64,000 nt of DNA from Nansenia antarctica. Taxonomy: Eukaryota > Chordata > Actinopteri > Argentiniformes > Microstomatidae. The notes beneath the pieces were generated by a model. It was not told the origin of the DNA. It saw only the letters and a program-made list of their open reading frames with translations, and ran no database searches. The position numbers and the translations under genes are program-made. Positions 50,089-63,046 of this stretch are shown one piece after another; position 1 is the first letter of the stretch, and each line of letters starts with the position of its first letter. Location of the stretch: contig CAXDII010000033.1 of assembly GCA_963989245.1 (NCBI GenBank), positions 1 to 64,000 of the forward strand, written 5' to 3'.

Positions 50089-51694
50089 GCCTTTTGCTCA
50101 AAAGTGATCAACGTTTCGTTTTCAGAGTCTCTTTTGACAATCTCTTCGAGAGCTGTTTTCAGTCATTAACAGAGCTGTTCTGAAAGTGTCCAAGCGGCCT
50201 GTTCTTAGAGTGGACTGTTTTTTGCATTCGTTCTCAAGTTATATCAAACTATTAAAGTGTTGTTTTCTGCCTTTCACGAGCACATTTTGACTTGTTGTTG
50301 AATAATCCTATAATGTAACTCTAAATGACAATCAGAGCAACTTGAATTGCGTGTGTGCAGCCTTTTGCTCAAAAGTGATCAACGTTTCGTTTTCGGAGTC
50401 TCTTTTGACAATCTCTTCGAGAGCTGTTTTCAGTCATTAACAGAGCTGTTCTGAAAGTGTCCAAGCGGCCTGTTCTTAGAGTGGACTGTTTTTTGCATTC
50501 GTTCTCAAGTTCTATCAGTGTTGTTTTCTGCCTTTCACGAGCACATTTTGACTTGTTGTTGAATAATCCTATAATGTAACTCTAAATGACAATCAGAGCA
50601 ACTTGAATTGCGTGTGTGCAGCCTTTTGCTCAAAAGTGATCAACGTTTCGTTTTCAGAGTCTCTTTTGACAATCTCTTCGAGAGCTGTTTTCAGTCATTA
50701 ACAGAGCTGTTCTGAAAGTGTCCAAGCGGCCTGTTCTTAGAGTGGACTGTTTTTTGCATTCGTCCTCAAGTTATATCAAACTATCAAAGTGTTGTTTTCT
50801 GCCTTTCACGAGCACATTTTGACTTGTTGTTGAATAATCCTATAATGTAACTCTAAATGACAATCAGAGCAACTTGAATTGCGTGTGTGCAGCCTTTTGC
50901 TCAAAAGTGATCAACGTTTCGTTTTCGGAGTCTCTTTTGACAATCTCATCGAGAGCTGTTTTCAGTCATTAACTGAGCTCTTTTGAAAGTCTCCAAGCGG
51001 CCTGTTCTTAGAGTGGACTGTTTTTTGCATTCGTTCTCAAGTTATATCAAACTATCAAAGTGTTGTTTTCTGCCTTTCACGAGCACATTTTGACTTGTTG
51101 TTGAATAATCCTATAATGTAACTCTAAATGACAATCAGAACAACTTGAATTGCGTGTGTGCAGCCTTTTGCTCAAAAGTGATCAACGTTTCGTTTTCAGA
51201 GTCTCTTTTGACAATCTCTTCGAGAGCTGTTTTCAGTCATTAACAGAGCTGTTCTGAAAGTGTCCAAGCGGCCTGTTCTTAGAGTGGACTGTTTTTTGCA
51301 TTCGTTCTCAAGTTCTATCAGTGTTGTTTTCTGCTTTTCTAGAGCACATTTTGACTTGTTGCTGAATGCTCCTATAATGTAACTCTAAATGACAATCAGA
51401 GCAACTTGAATTGCGTGTGTGCAGCCTTTTGCTCAAAAGTGATCAACGTTTCGTTTTCGGAGTCTCTTTTGACAATCTCTTCGAGAGCTGTTTTCAGTCA
51501 TTAACAGAGCTGTTCTGAAAGTGTCCAAGCGGCCTGTTCTTAGAGTGGACTGTTTTTTGCATTCGTTCTCAAGTTATATCAAACTATCAAAGTGTTGTTT
51601 TCTGCCTTTCACGAGCACATTTTGACTTGTTGTTGAATAATCCTATAATGTAACTCTAAATGACAATCAGAGCAACTTGAATTGCGTGTGTGCA
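50089..51694 (+). repeat. Zone 6 HOR, 6-monomer form (1606 bp)
   Basis: TATTAAAG (50089), deletion type 1 (50360), CGTCCTC (50621), H (50892), then a CAGAG/deletion type 2 hybrid (51163) and plain (51424). The hybrid replaces the rest of the HOR. Confidence 0.88.
51163..51423 (+). repeat. Hybrid monomer CAGAG + deletion type 2
   Basis: The 5' part is the CAGAG type that follows H (as at 39833). The 3' part has the 10-bp deletion, CTTTTCTAGAGC and TTGCTGAATGCTCC, which otherwise occur with CGGAG (38759, 41188). The sequence after it (plain, TATTAAAG) matches what follows 41188. A single crossover inside the monomer, 5' of the deletion, explains all of this. Confidence 0.78.
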
Positions 51695-54665
51695 GCCTTT
51701 TGCTCAAAAGTGATCAACGTTTCGTTTTCAGAGTCTCTTTTGACAATCTCTTCGAGAGCTGTTTTCAGTCATTAACAGAGCTGTTCTGAAAGTGTCCAAG
51801 CGGCCTGTTCTTAGAGTGGACTGTTTTTTGCATTCGTTCTCAAGTTATATCAAACTATTAAAGTGTTGTTTTCTGCCTTTCACGAGCACATTTTGACTTG
51901 TTGTTGAATAATCCTATAATGTAACTCTAAATGACAATCAGAGCAACTTGAATTGCGTGTGTGCAGCCTTTTGCTCAAAAGTGATCAACGTTTCGTTTTC
52001 GGAGTCTCTTTTGACAATCTCTTCGAGAGCTGTTTTCAGTCATTAACAGAGCTGTTCTGAAAGTGTCCAAGCGGCCTGTTCTTAGAGTGGACTGTTTTTT
52101 GCATTCGTTCTCAAGTTCTATCAGTGTTGTTTTCTGCCTTTCACGAGCACATTTTGACTTGTTGTTGAATAATCCTATAATGTAACTCTAAATGACAATC
52201 AGAGCAACTTGAATTGCGTGTGTGCAGCCTTTTGCTCAAAAGTGATCAACGTTTCGTTTTCAGAGTCTCTTTTGACAATCTCTTCGAGAGCTGTTTTCAG
52301 TCATTAACAGAGCTGTTCTGAAAGTGTCCAAGCGGCCTGTTCTTAGAGTGGACTGTTTTTTGCATTCGTCCTCAAGTTATATCAAACTATCAAAGTGTTG
52401 TTTTCTGCCTTTCACGAGCACATTTTGACTTGTTGTTGAATAATCCTATAATGTAACTCTAAATGACAATCAGAGCAACTTGAATTGCGTGTGTGCAGCC
52501 TTTTGCTCAAAAGTGATCAACGTTTCGTTTTCGGAGTCTCTTTTGACAATCTCATCGAGAGCTGTTTTCAGTCATTAACTGAGCTCTTTTGAAAGTCTCC
52601 AAGCGGCCTGTTCTTAGAGTGGACTGTTTTTTGCATTCGTTCTCAAGTTATATCAAACTATCAAAGTGTTGTTTTCTGCCTTTCACGAGCACATTTTGAC
52701 TTGTTGTTGAATAATCCTATAATGTAACTATAAATGACAATCAGAACAACTTGAATTGCGTGTGTGCAGCCTTTTGCTCAAAAGTGATCAACGTTTCGTT
52801 TTCAGAGTCTCTTTTGACAATCTCTTCGAGAGCTGTTTTCAGTCATTAACAGAGCTGTTCTGAAAGTGTCCAAGTGGCCTGTTCTTAGAGTGGACTGTTT
52901 TTTGCATTCGTTCTCAAGTTATATCAAACTATCAAAGTGTTGTTTTCTGCCTTTCACGAGCACATTTTGACTTGTTGTTGAATAATCCTATAATGTAACT
53001 CTAAATGACAATCAGAGCAACTTGAATTGCGTGTGTGCAGCCTTTTGCTCAAAAGTGATCAACGTTTCGTTTTCGGAGTCTCTTTTGACAATCTCTTCGA
53101 GAGCTGTTTTCAGTCATTAACAGAGCTGTTCTGAAAGTGTCCAAGCGGCCTGTTCTTAGAGTGGACTGTTTTTTGCATTCGTTCTCAAGTTATATCAAAC
53201 TATCAAAGTGTTGTTTTCTGCCTTTCACGAGCACATTTTGACTTGTTGCTGAATGCTCCTATAATGTAACTCTAAATGACAATCAGAGCAACTTGAATTG
53301 CGTGTGTGCAGCCTTTTGCTCAAAAGTGATCAACGTTTCGTTTTCGGAGTCTCTTTTGACAATCTCTTCGAGAGCTGTTTTCAGTCATTAACAGAGCTGT
53401 TCTGAAAGTGTCCAAGTGGCCTGTTCTTAGAGTGGACTGTTTTTTGCATTCGTTCTCAAGTTATATCAAACTATCAAAGTGTTGTTTTCTGCCTTTCACG
53501 AGCTCATTTTGACTTGTTGTTGAATAATCCTATAATGTAACTCTAAATGACAATCAGAGCAACTTGAATTGCGTGTGTGCAGCCTTTTGCTCAAAAGTGA
53601 TCAACGTTTCGTTTTCGGAGTCTCTTTTGACAATCTCTTCGAGAGCTGTTTTCAGTCATTAACAGAGCTGTTCTGAAAGTGTCCATGCGGCCTGTTCTTA
53701 GAGTGGACTGTTTTTTGCATTCGTTCTCAAGTTATATCAAACTATCAAAGTGTTGTTTTCTGCCTTTCACGAGCACATTTTGACTTGTTGTTGAATAATC
53801 CTATAATGTAACTCTAAATGACAATCAGAGCAACTTGAATTGCGTGTGTGCAGCCTTTTGCTCAAAAGTGATCAACGTTTCGTTTTCGGAGTCTCTTTTG
53901 ACAATCTCTTCGAGAGCTGTTTTCAGTCATTAACAGAGCTGTTCTGAAAGTGTCCAAGCGGCCTGTTCTTAGAGTGGACTGTTTTTTGCATTCGTTCTCA
54001 AGTTATATCAAACTATCAAAGTGTTGTTTTCTGCCTTTCACGAGCACATTTTGACTTGTTGTTGAATAATCCTATAATGTAACTCTAAATGACAATCAGA
54101 GCAACTTGAATTGCGTGTGTGCAGCCTTTTGCTCAAAAGTGATTAACGTTTCGTTTTCAGAGTCTCTTTTGACAATCTCTTCGAGAGCTGTTTTCAGTCA
54201 TTAACAGAGCTGTTCTGAAAGTGTCCAAGCGGCCTGTTCTTAGAGTGGACTGTTTTTTGCATTCGTTCTCAAGTTATATCAAACTATCAAAGTGTTGTTT
54301 TCTGCCTTTCACGAGCACATTTTGACTTGTTGTTGAATAATCCTATAATGTAACTCTAAATGACAATCAGAGCAACTTGAATTGCGTGTGTGCAGCCTTT
54401 TGCTCAAAAGTGATTAACGTTTCGTTTTCAGAGTCTCTTTTGACAATCTCTTCGAGAGCTGTTTTCAGTCATTAACAGAGCTGTTCTGAAAGTGTCCAAG
54501 CGGCCTGTTCTTAGAGTGGACTGTTTTTTGCATTCGTTCTCAAGTTATATCAAACTATCAAAGTGTTGTTTTCTGCCTTTCACGAGCACATTTTGACTTG
54601 TTGTTGAATAATCCTATAATGTAACTCTAAATGACAATCAGAGCAACTTGAATTGCGTGTGTGCA
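51695..54665 (+). repeat. Zone 6 HOR, 11-monomer form (2971 bp)
   Basis: TATTAAAG (51695), deletion type 1 (51966), CGTCCTC (52227), H with AACTATAAATG (52498), CAGAG/CAAGTGG (52769), GCTGAATGCT (53040), CAAGTGG/GAGCTCAT (53311), CCATGCGG (53582), plain (53853), GATTAACG (54124), GATTAACG (54395). Compared with the 13-mer, CGTAGTC and the plain monomer after it are absent, and 53853 lacks GTTTTG. Confidence 0.92.
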
Positions 54666-56281
54666 GCCTTTTGCTCAAAAGTGATCAACGTTTCGTTTTC
54701 AGAGTCTCTTTTGACAATCTCTTCGAGAGCTGTTTTCAGTCATTAACAGAGCTGTTCTGAAAGTGTCCAAGCGGCCTGTTCTTAGAGTGGACTGTTTTTT
54801 GCATTCGTTCTCAAGTTATATCAAACTATTAAAGTGTTGTTTTCTGCCTTTCACGAGCACATTTTGACTTGTTGTTGAATAATCCTATAATGTAACTCTA
54901 AATGACAATCAGAGCAACTTGAATTGCGTGTGTGCAGCCTTTTGCTCAAAAGTGATCAACGTTTCGTTTTCGGAGTCTCTTTTGACAATCTCTTCGAGAG
55001 CTGTTTTCAGTCATTAACAGAGCTGTTCTGAAAGTGTCCAAGCGGCCTGTTCTTAGAGTGGACTGTTTTTTGCATTCGTTCTCAAGTTCTATCAGTGTTG
55101 TTTTCTGCCTTTCACGAGCACATTTTGACTTGTTGTTGAATAATCCTATAATGTAACTCTAAATGACAATCAGAGCAACTTGAATTGCGTGTGTGCAGCC
55201 TTTTGCTCAAAAGTGATCAACGTTTCGTTTTCAGAGTCTCTTTTGACAATCTCTTCGAGAGCTGTTTTCAGTCATTAACAGAGCTGTTCTGAAAGTGTCC
55301 AAGCGGCCTGTTCTTAGAGTGGACTGTTTTTTGCATTCGTCCTCAAGTTATATCAAACTATCAAAGTGTTGTTTTCTGCCTTTCACGAGCACATTTTGAC
55401 TTGTTGTTGAATAATCCTATAATGTAACTCTAAATGACAATCAGAGCAACTTGAATTGCGTGTGTGCAGCCTTTTGCTCAAAAGTGATCAACGTTTCGTT
55501 TTCGGAGTCTCTTTTGACAATCTCATCGAGAGCTGTTTTCAGTCATTAACTGAGCTCTTTTGAAAGTCTCCAAGCGGCCTGTTCTTAGAGTGGACTGTTT
55601 TTTGCATTCGTTCTCAAGTTATATCAAACTATCAAAGTGTTGTTTTCTGCCTTTCACGAGCACATTTTGACTTGTTGTTGAATAATCCTATAATGTAACT
55701 CTAAATGACAATCAGAATAACTTGAATTGCGTGTGTGCAGCCTTTTGCTCAAAAGTGATCAACGTTTCGTTTTCAGAGTCTCTTTTGACAATCTCTTCGA
55801 GAGCTGTTTTCAGTCATTAACAGAGCTGTTCTGAAAGTGTCCAAGTGGCCTGTTCTTAGAGTGGACTGTTTTTTGCATTCGTTCTCAAGTTATATCAAAC
55901 TATCAAAGTGTTGTTTTCTGCCTTTCACGAGCACATTTTGACTTGTTGTTGAATAATCCTATAATGTAACTCTAAATGACAATCAGAGCAACTTGAATTG
56001 CGTGTGTGCAGCCTTTTGCTCAAAAGTGATCAACGTTTCGTTTTCGGAGTCTCTTTTGACAATCTCTTCGAGAGCTGTTTTCAGTCATTAACAGAGCTGT
56101 TCTGAAAGTGTCCAAGCGGCCTGTTCTTAGAGTGGACTGTTTTTTGCATTCGTTCTCAAGTTATATCAAACTATCAAAGTGTTGTTTTCTGCCTTTCACG
56201 AGCACATTTTGACTTGTTGCTGAATGCTCCTATAATGTAACTCTAAATGACAATCAGAGCAACTTGAATTGCGTGTGTGCA

Positions 56282-57636
56282 GCCTTTTGCTCAAAAGTGA
56301 TCAACGTTTCGTTTTCGGAGTCTCTTTTGACAATCTCTTCGAGAGCTGTTTTCAGTCATTAACAGAGCTGTTCTGAAAGTGTCCAAGTGGCCTGTTCTTA
56401 GAGTGGACTGTTTTTTGCATTCGTTCTCAAGTTATATCAAACTATCAAAGTGTTGTTTTCTGCCTTTCACGAGCTCATTTTGACTTGTTGTTGAATAATC
56501 CTATAATGTAACTCTAAATGACAATCAGAGCAACTTGAATTGCGTGTGTGCAGCCTTTTGCTCAAAAGTGATCAACGTTTCGTTTTCGGAGTCTCTTTTG
56601 ACAATCTCTTCGAGAGCTGTTTTCAGTCATTAACAGAGCTGTTCTGAAAGTGTCCATGCGGCCTGTTCTTAGAGTGGACTGTTTTTTGCATTCGTTCTCA
56701 AGTTATATCAAACTATCAAAGTGTTGTTTTCTGCCTTTCACGAGCACATTTTGACTTGTTGTTGAATAATCCTATAATGTAACTCTAAATGACAATCAGA
56801 GCAACTTGAATTGCGTGTGTGCAGCCTTTTGCTCAAAAGTGATCAACGTTTTGTTTTCGGAGTCTCTTTTGACAATCTCTTCGAGAGCTGTTTTCAGTCA
56901 TTAACAGAGCTGTTCTGAAAGTGTCCAAGCGGCCTGTTCTTAGAGTGGACTGTTTTTTGCATTCGTTCTCAAGTTATATCAAACTATCAAAGTGTTGTTT
57001 TCTGCCTTTCACGAGCACATTTTGACTTGTTGTTGAATAATCCTATAATGTAACTCTAAATGACAATCAGAGCAACTTGAATTGCGTGTGTGCAGCCTTT
57101 TGCTCAAAAGTGATTAACGTTTCGTTTTCAGAGTCTCTTTTGACAATCTCTTCGAGAGCTGTTTTCAGTCATTAACAGAGCTGTTCTGAAAGTGTCCAAG
57201 CGGCCTGTTCTTAGAGTGGACTGTTTTTTGCATTCGTTCTCAAGTTATATCAAACTATCAAAGTGTTGTTTTCTGCCTTTCACGAGCACATTTTGACTTG
57301 TTGTTGAATAATCCTATAATGTAACTCTAAATGACAATCAGAGCAACTTGAATTGCGTGTGTGCAGCCTTTTGCTCAAAAGTGATCAACGTTTCGTTTTC
57401 GTAGTCTCTTTTGACAATCTCTTCGAGAGCTGTTTTCAGTCATTAACAGAGCTGTTCTGAAAGTGTCCAAGCGGCCTGTTCTTAGAGTGGACTGTTTTTT
57501 GCATTCGTTCTCAAGTTATATCAAACTATCAAAGTGTTGTTTTCTGCCTTTCACGAGCACATTTTGACTTGTTGTTGAATAATCCTATAATGTAACTCTA
57601 AATGACAATCAGAGCAACTTGAATTGCGTGTGTGCA
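56282..57636 (+). repeat. 5-monomer internal duplication, copy a (1355 bp)
   Basis: CAAGTGG/GAGCTCAT (56282), CCATGCGG (56553), GTTTTGTTTTC (56824), GATTAACG (57095), CGTAGTC (57366). The next five monomers carry the same markers in the same order and no difference was noticed. Confidence 0.94.
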
Positions 57637-58991
57637 GCCTTTTGCTCAAAAGTGATCAACGTTTCGTTTTCGGAGTCTCTTTTGACAATCTCTTCGAGAG
57701 CTGTTTTCAGTCATTAACAGAGCTGTTCTGAAAGTGTCCAAGTGGCCTGTTCTTAGAGTGGACTGTTTTTTGCATTCGTTCTCAAGTTATATCAAACTAT
57801 CAAAGTGTTGTTTTCTGCCTTTCACGAGCTCATTTTGACTTGTTGTTGAATAATCCTATAATGTAACTCTAAATGACAATCAGAGCAACTTGAATTGCGT
57901 GTGTGCAGCCTTTTGCTCAAAAGTGATCAACGTTTCGTTTTCGGAGTCTCTTTTGACAATCTCTTCGAGAGCTGTTTTCAGTCATTAACAGAGCTGTTCT
58001 GAAAGTGTCCATGCGGCCTGTTCTTAGAGTGGACTGTTTTTTGCATTCGTTCTCAAGTTATATCAAACTATCAAAGTGTTGTTTTCTGCCTTTCACGAGC
58101 ACATTTTGACTTGTTGTTGAATAATCCTATAATGTAACTCTAAATGACAATCAGAGCAACTTGAATTGCGTGTGTGCAGCCTTTTGCTCAAAAGTGATCA
58201 ACGTTTTGTTTTCGGAGTCTCTTTTGACAATCTCTTCGAGAGCTGTTTTCAGTCATTAACAGAGCTGTTCTGAAAGTGTCCAAGCGGCCTGTTCTTAGAG
58301 TGGACTGTTTTTTGCATTCGTTCTCAAGTTATATCAAACTATCAAAGTGTTGTTTTCTGCCTTTCACGAGCACATTTTGACTTGTTGTTGAATAATCCTA
58401 TAATGTAACTCTAAATGACAATCAGAGCAACTTGAATTGCGTGTGTGCAGCCTTTTGCTCAAAAGTGATTAACGTTTCGTTTTCAGAGTCTCTTTTGACA
58501 ATCTCTTCGAGAGCTGTTTTCAGTCATTAACAGAGCTGTTCTGAAAGTGTCCAAGCGGCCTGTTCTTAGAGTGGACTGTTTTTTGCATTCGTTCTCAAGT
58601 TATATCAAACTATCAAAGTGTTGTTTTCTGCCTTTCACGAGCACATTTTGACTTGTTGTTGAATAATCCTATAATGTAACTCTAAATGACAATCAGAGCA
58701 ACTTGAATTGCGTGTGTGCAGCCTTTTGCTCAAAAGTGATCAACGTTTCGTTTTCGTAGTCTCTTTTGACAATCTCTTCGAGAGCTGTTTTCAGTCATTA
58801 ACAGAGCTGTTCTGAAAGTGTCCAAGCGGCCTGTTCTTAGAGTGGACTGTTTTTTGCATTCGTTCTCAAGTTATATCAAACTATCAAAGTGTTGTTTTCT
58901 GCCTTTCACGAGCACATTTTGACTTGTTGTTGAATAATCCTATAATGTAACTCTAAATGACAATCAGAGCAACTTGAATTGCGTGTGTGCA
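57637..58991 (+). repeat. 5-monomer internal duplication, copy b (1355 bp)
   Basis: Monomers at 57637, 57908, 58179, 58450 and 58721 repeat copy a. The lack of visible differences makes this one of the youngest events in the window. Confidence 0.94.
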
Positions 58992-59533
58992 GCCTTTTGC
59001 TCAAAAGTGATCAACGTTTCGTTTTCGGAGTCTCTTTTGACAATCTCTTCGAGAGCTGTTTTCAGTCATTAACAGAGCTGTTCTGAAAGTGTCCAAGCGG
59101 CCTGTTCTTAGAGTGGACTGTTTTTTGCATTCGTTCTCAAGTTATATCAAACTATCAAAGTGTTGTTTTCTGCCTTTCACGAGCACATTTTGACTTGTTG
59201 TTGAATAATCCTATAATGTAACTCTAAATGACAATCAGAGCAACTTGAATTGCGTGTGTGCAGCCTTTTGCTCAAAAGTGATTAACGTTTCGTTTTCAGA
59301 GTCTCTTTTGACAATCTCTTCGAGAGCTGTTTTCAGTCATTAACAGAGCTGTTCTGAAAGTGTCCAAGCGGCCTGTTCTTAGAGTGGACTGTTTTTTGCA
59401 TTCGTTCTCAAGTTATATCAAACTATCAAAGTGTTGTTTTCTGCCTTTCACGAGCACATTTTGACTTGTTGTTGAATAATCCTATAATGTAACTCTAAAT
59501 GACAATCAGAGCAACTTGAATTGCGTGTGTGCA

Positions 59534-62500
59534 GCCTTTTGCTCAAAAGTGATCAACGTTTCGTTTTCAGAGTCTCTTTTGACAATCTCTTCGAGAGCTG
59601 TTTTCAGTCATTAACAGAGCTGTTCTGAAAGTGTCCAAGCGGCCTGTTCTTAGAGTGGACTGTTTTTTGCATTCGTTCTCAAGTTATATCAAACTATTAA
59701 AGTGTTGTTTTCTGCCTTTCACGAGCACATTTTGACTTGTTGTTGAATAATCCTATAATGTAACTCTAAATGACAATCAGAGCAACTTGAATTGCGTGTG
59801 TGCAGCCTTTTGCTCAAAAGTGATCAACGTTTCGTTTTCGGAGTCTCTTTTGACAATCTCTTCGAGAGCTGTTTTCAGTCATTAACAGAGCTGTTCTGAA
59901 AGTGTCCAAGCGGCCTGTTCTTAGAGTGGACTGTTTTTTGCATTCGTTCTCAAGTTCTATCAGTGTTGTTTTCTGCCTTTCACGAGCACATTTTGACTTG
60001 TTGTTGAATAATCCTATAATGTAACTCTAAATGACAATCAGAGCAACTTGAATTGCGTGTGTGCAGCCTTTTGCTCAAAAGTGATCAACGTTTCGTTTTC
60101 AGAGTCTCTTTTGACAATCTCTTCGAGAGCTGTTTTCAGTCATTAACAGAGCTGTTCTGAAAGTGTCCAAGCGGCCTGTTCTTAGAGTGGACTGTTTTTT
60201 GCATTCGTCCTCAAGTTATATCAAACTATCAAAGTGTTGTTTTCTGCCTTTCACGAGCACATTTTGACTTGTTGTTGAATAATCCTATAATGTAACTCTA
60301 AATGACAATCAGAGCAACTTGAATTGCGTGTGTGCAGCCTTTTGCTCAAAAGTGATCAACGTTTCGTTTTCGGAGTCTCTTTTGACAATCTCATCGAGAG
60401 CTGTTTTCAGTCATTAACTGAGCTCTTTTGAAAGTCTCCAAGCGGCCTGTTCTTAGAGTGGACTGTTTTTTGCATTCGTTCTCAAGTTATATCAAACTAT
60501 CAAAGTGTTGTTTTCTGCCTTTCACGAGCACATTTTGACTTGTTGTTGAATAATCCTATAATGTAACTCTAAATGACAATCAGAACAACTTGAATTGCGT
60601 GTGTGCAGCCTTTTGCTCAAAAGTGATCAACGTTTCGTTTTCAGAGTCTCTTTTGACAATCTCTTCGAGAGCTGTTTTCAGTCATTAACAGAGCTGTTCT
60701 GAAAGTGTCCAAGTGGCCTGTTCTTAGAGTGGACTGTTTTTTGCATTCGTTCTCAAGTTATATCAAACTATCAAAGTGTTGTTTTCTGCCTTTCACGAGC
60801 ACATTTTGACTTGTTGTTGAATAATCCTATAATGTAACTCTAAATGACAATCAGAGCAACTTGAATTGCGTGTGTGCAGCCTTTTGCTCAAAAGTGATCA
60901 ACGTTTCGTTTTCGGAGTCTCTTTTGACAATCTCTTCGAGAGCTGTTTTCAGTCATTAACAGAGCTGTTCTGAAAGTGTCCAAGCGGCCTGTTCTTAGAG
61001 TGGACTGTTTTTTGCATTCGTTCTCAAGTTATATCAAACTATCAAAGTGTTGTTTTCTGCCTTTCACGAGCACATTTTGACTTGTTGCTGAATGCTCCTA
61101 TAATGTAACTCTAAATGACAATCAGAGCAACTTGAATTGCGTGTGTGCAGCCTTTTGCTCAAAAGTGATCAACGTTTCGTTTTCGGAGTCTCTTTTGACA
61201 ATCTCTTCGAGAGCTGTTTTCAGTCATTAACAGAGCTGTTCTGAAAGTGTCCAAGTGGCCTGTTCTTAGAGTGGACTGTTTTTTGCATTCGTTCTCAAGT
61301 TATATCAAACTATCAAAGTGTTGTTTTCTGCCTTTCACGAGCTCATTTTGACTTGTTGTTGAATAATCCTATAATGTAACTCTAAATGACAATCAGAGCA
61401 ACTTGAATTGCGTGTGTGCAGCCTTTTGCTCAAAAGTGATCAACGTTTCGTTTTCGGAGTCTCTTTTGACAATCTCTTCGAGAGCTGTTTTCAGTCATTA
61501 ACAGAGCTGTTCTGAAAGTGTCCATGCGGCCTGTTCTTAGAGTGGACTGTTTTTTGCATTCGTTCTCAAGTTATATCAAACTATCAAAGTGTTGTTTTCT
61601 GCCTTTCACGAGCACATTTTGACTTGTTGTTGAATAATCCTATAATGTAACTCTAAATGACAATCAGAGCAACTTGAATTGCGTGTGTGCAGCCTTTTGC
61701 TCAAAAGTGATCAACGTTTTGTTTTCGGAGTCTCTTTTGACAATCTCTTCGAGAGCTGTTTTCAGTCATTAACAGAGCTGTTCTGAAAGTGTCCAAGCGG
61801 CCTGTTCTTAGAGTGGACTGTTTTTTGCATTCGTTCTCAAGTTATATCAAACTATCAAAGTGTTGTTTTCTGCCTTTCACGAGCACATTTTGACTTGTTG
61901 TTGAATAATCCTATAATGTAACTCTAAATGACAATCAGAGCAACTTGAATTGCGTGTGTGCAGCCTTTTGCTCAAAAGTGATTAACGTTTCGTTTTCAGA
62001 GTCTCTTTTGACAATCTCTTCGAGAGCTGTTTTCAGTCATTAACAGAGCTGTTCTGAAAGTGTCCAAGCGGCCTGTTCTTAGAGTGGACTGTTTTTTGCA
62101 TTCGTTCTCAAGTTATATCAAACTATCAAAGTGTTGTTTTCTGCCTTTCACAAGCACATTTTGACTTGTTGTTGAATAATCCTATAATGTAACTCTAAAT
62201 GACAATCAGAGCAACTTGAATTGCGTGTGTGCAGCCTTTTGCTCAAAAGTGATCAACGTTTCGTTTTCGTAGTCTCTTTTGACAATCTCTTCGAGAGCTG
62301 TTTTCAGTCATTAACAGAGCTGTTCTGAAAGTGTCCAAGCGGCCTGTTCTTAGAGTGGACTGTTTTTTGCATTCGTTCTCAAGTTATATCAAACTATCAA
62401 AGTGTTGTTTTCTGCCTTTCACGAGCACATTTTGACTTGTTGTTGAATAATCCTATAATGTAACTCTAAATGACAATCAGAGCAACTTGAATTGCGTGTG

Positions 62501-63046
62501 TGCAGCCTTTTGCTCAAAAGTGATCAACGTTTCGTTTTCGGAGTCTCTTTTGACAATCTCTTCGAGAGCTGTTTTCAGTCATTAACAGAGCTGTTCTGAA
62601 AGTGTCCAAGCGGCCTGTTCTTAGAGTGGACTGTTTTTTGCATTCGTTCTCAAGTTATATCAAACTATCAAAGTGTTGTTTTCTGCCTTTCACGAGCACA
62701 TTTTGACTTGTTGTTGAATAATCCTATAATGTAACTCTAAATGACAATCAGAGCAACTTGAATTGCGTGTGTGCAGCCTTTTGCTCAAAAGTGATTAACG
62801 TTTCGTTTTCAGAGTCTCTTTTGACAATCTCTTCGAGAGCTGTTTTCAGTCATTAACAGAGCTGTTCTGAAAGTGTCCAAGCGGCCTGTTCTTAGAGTGG
62901 ACTGTTTTTTGCATTCGTTCTCAAGTTATATCAAACTATCAAAGTGTTGTTTTCTGCCTTTCACGAGCACATTTTGACTTGTTGTTGAATAATCCTATAA
63001 TGTAACTCTAAATGACAATCAGAGCAACTTGAATTGCGTGTGTGCA
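59534..63046 (+). repeat. Zone 6 HOR, complete 13-monomer form (3513 bp)
   Basis: Starts: 59534 TATTAAAG, 59805 deletion, 60066 CGTCCTC, 60337 H, 60608 CAAGTGG, 60879 GCTGAATGCT, 61150 CAAGTGG/GAGCTCAT, 61421 CCATGCGG, 61692 GTTTTG, 61963 GATTAACG (with CACAAGC), 62234 CGTAGTC, 62505 plain, 62776 GATTAACG. Confidence 0.93.

Larger units (their letters stand above)
54666..59533 (+). repeat. Zone 6 HOR, 18-monomer form (4868 bp)
   Basis: It begins as the 13-mer (54666 to 57636), then repeats the five monomers CAAGTGG/GAGCTCAT to CGTAGTC, then ends with plain (58992) and GATTAACG (59263). 4868 = 3513 + 1355, that is, the 13-mer plus five 271-bp monomers. The H monomer at 55469 has a private CAGAATAAC end. 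Confidence 0.93.
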
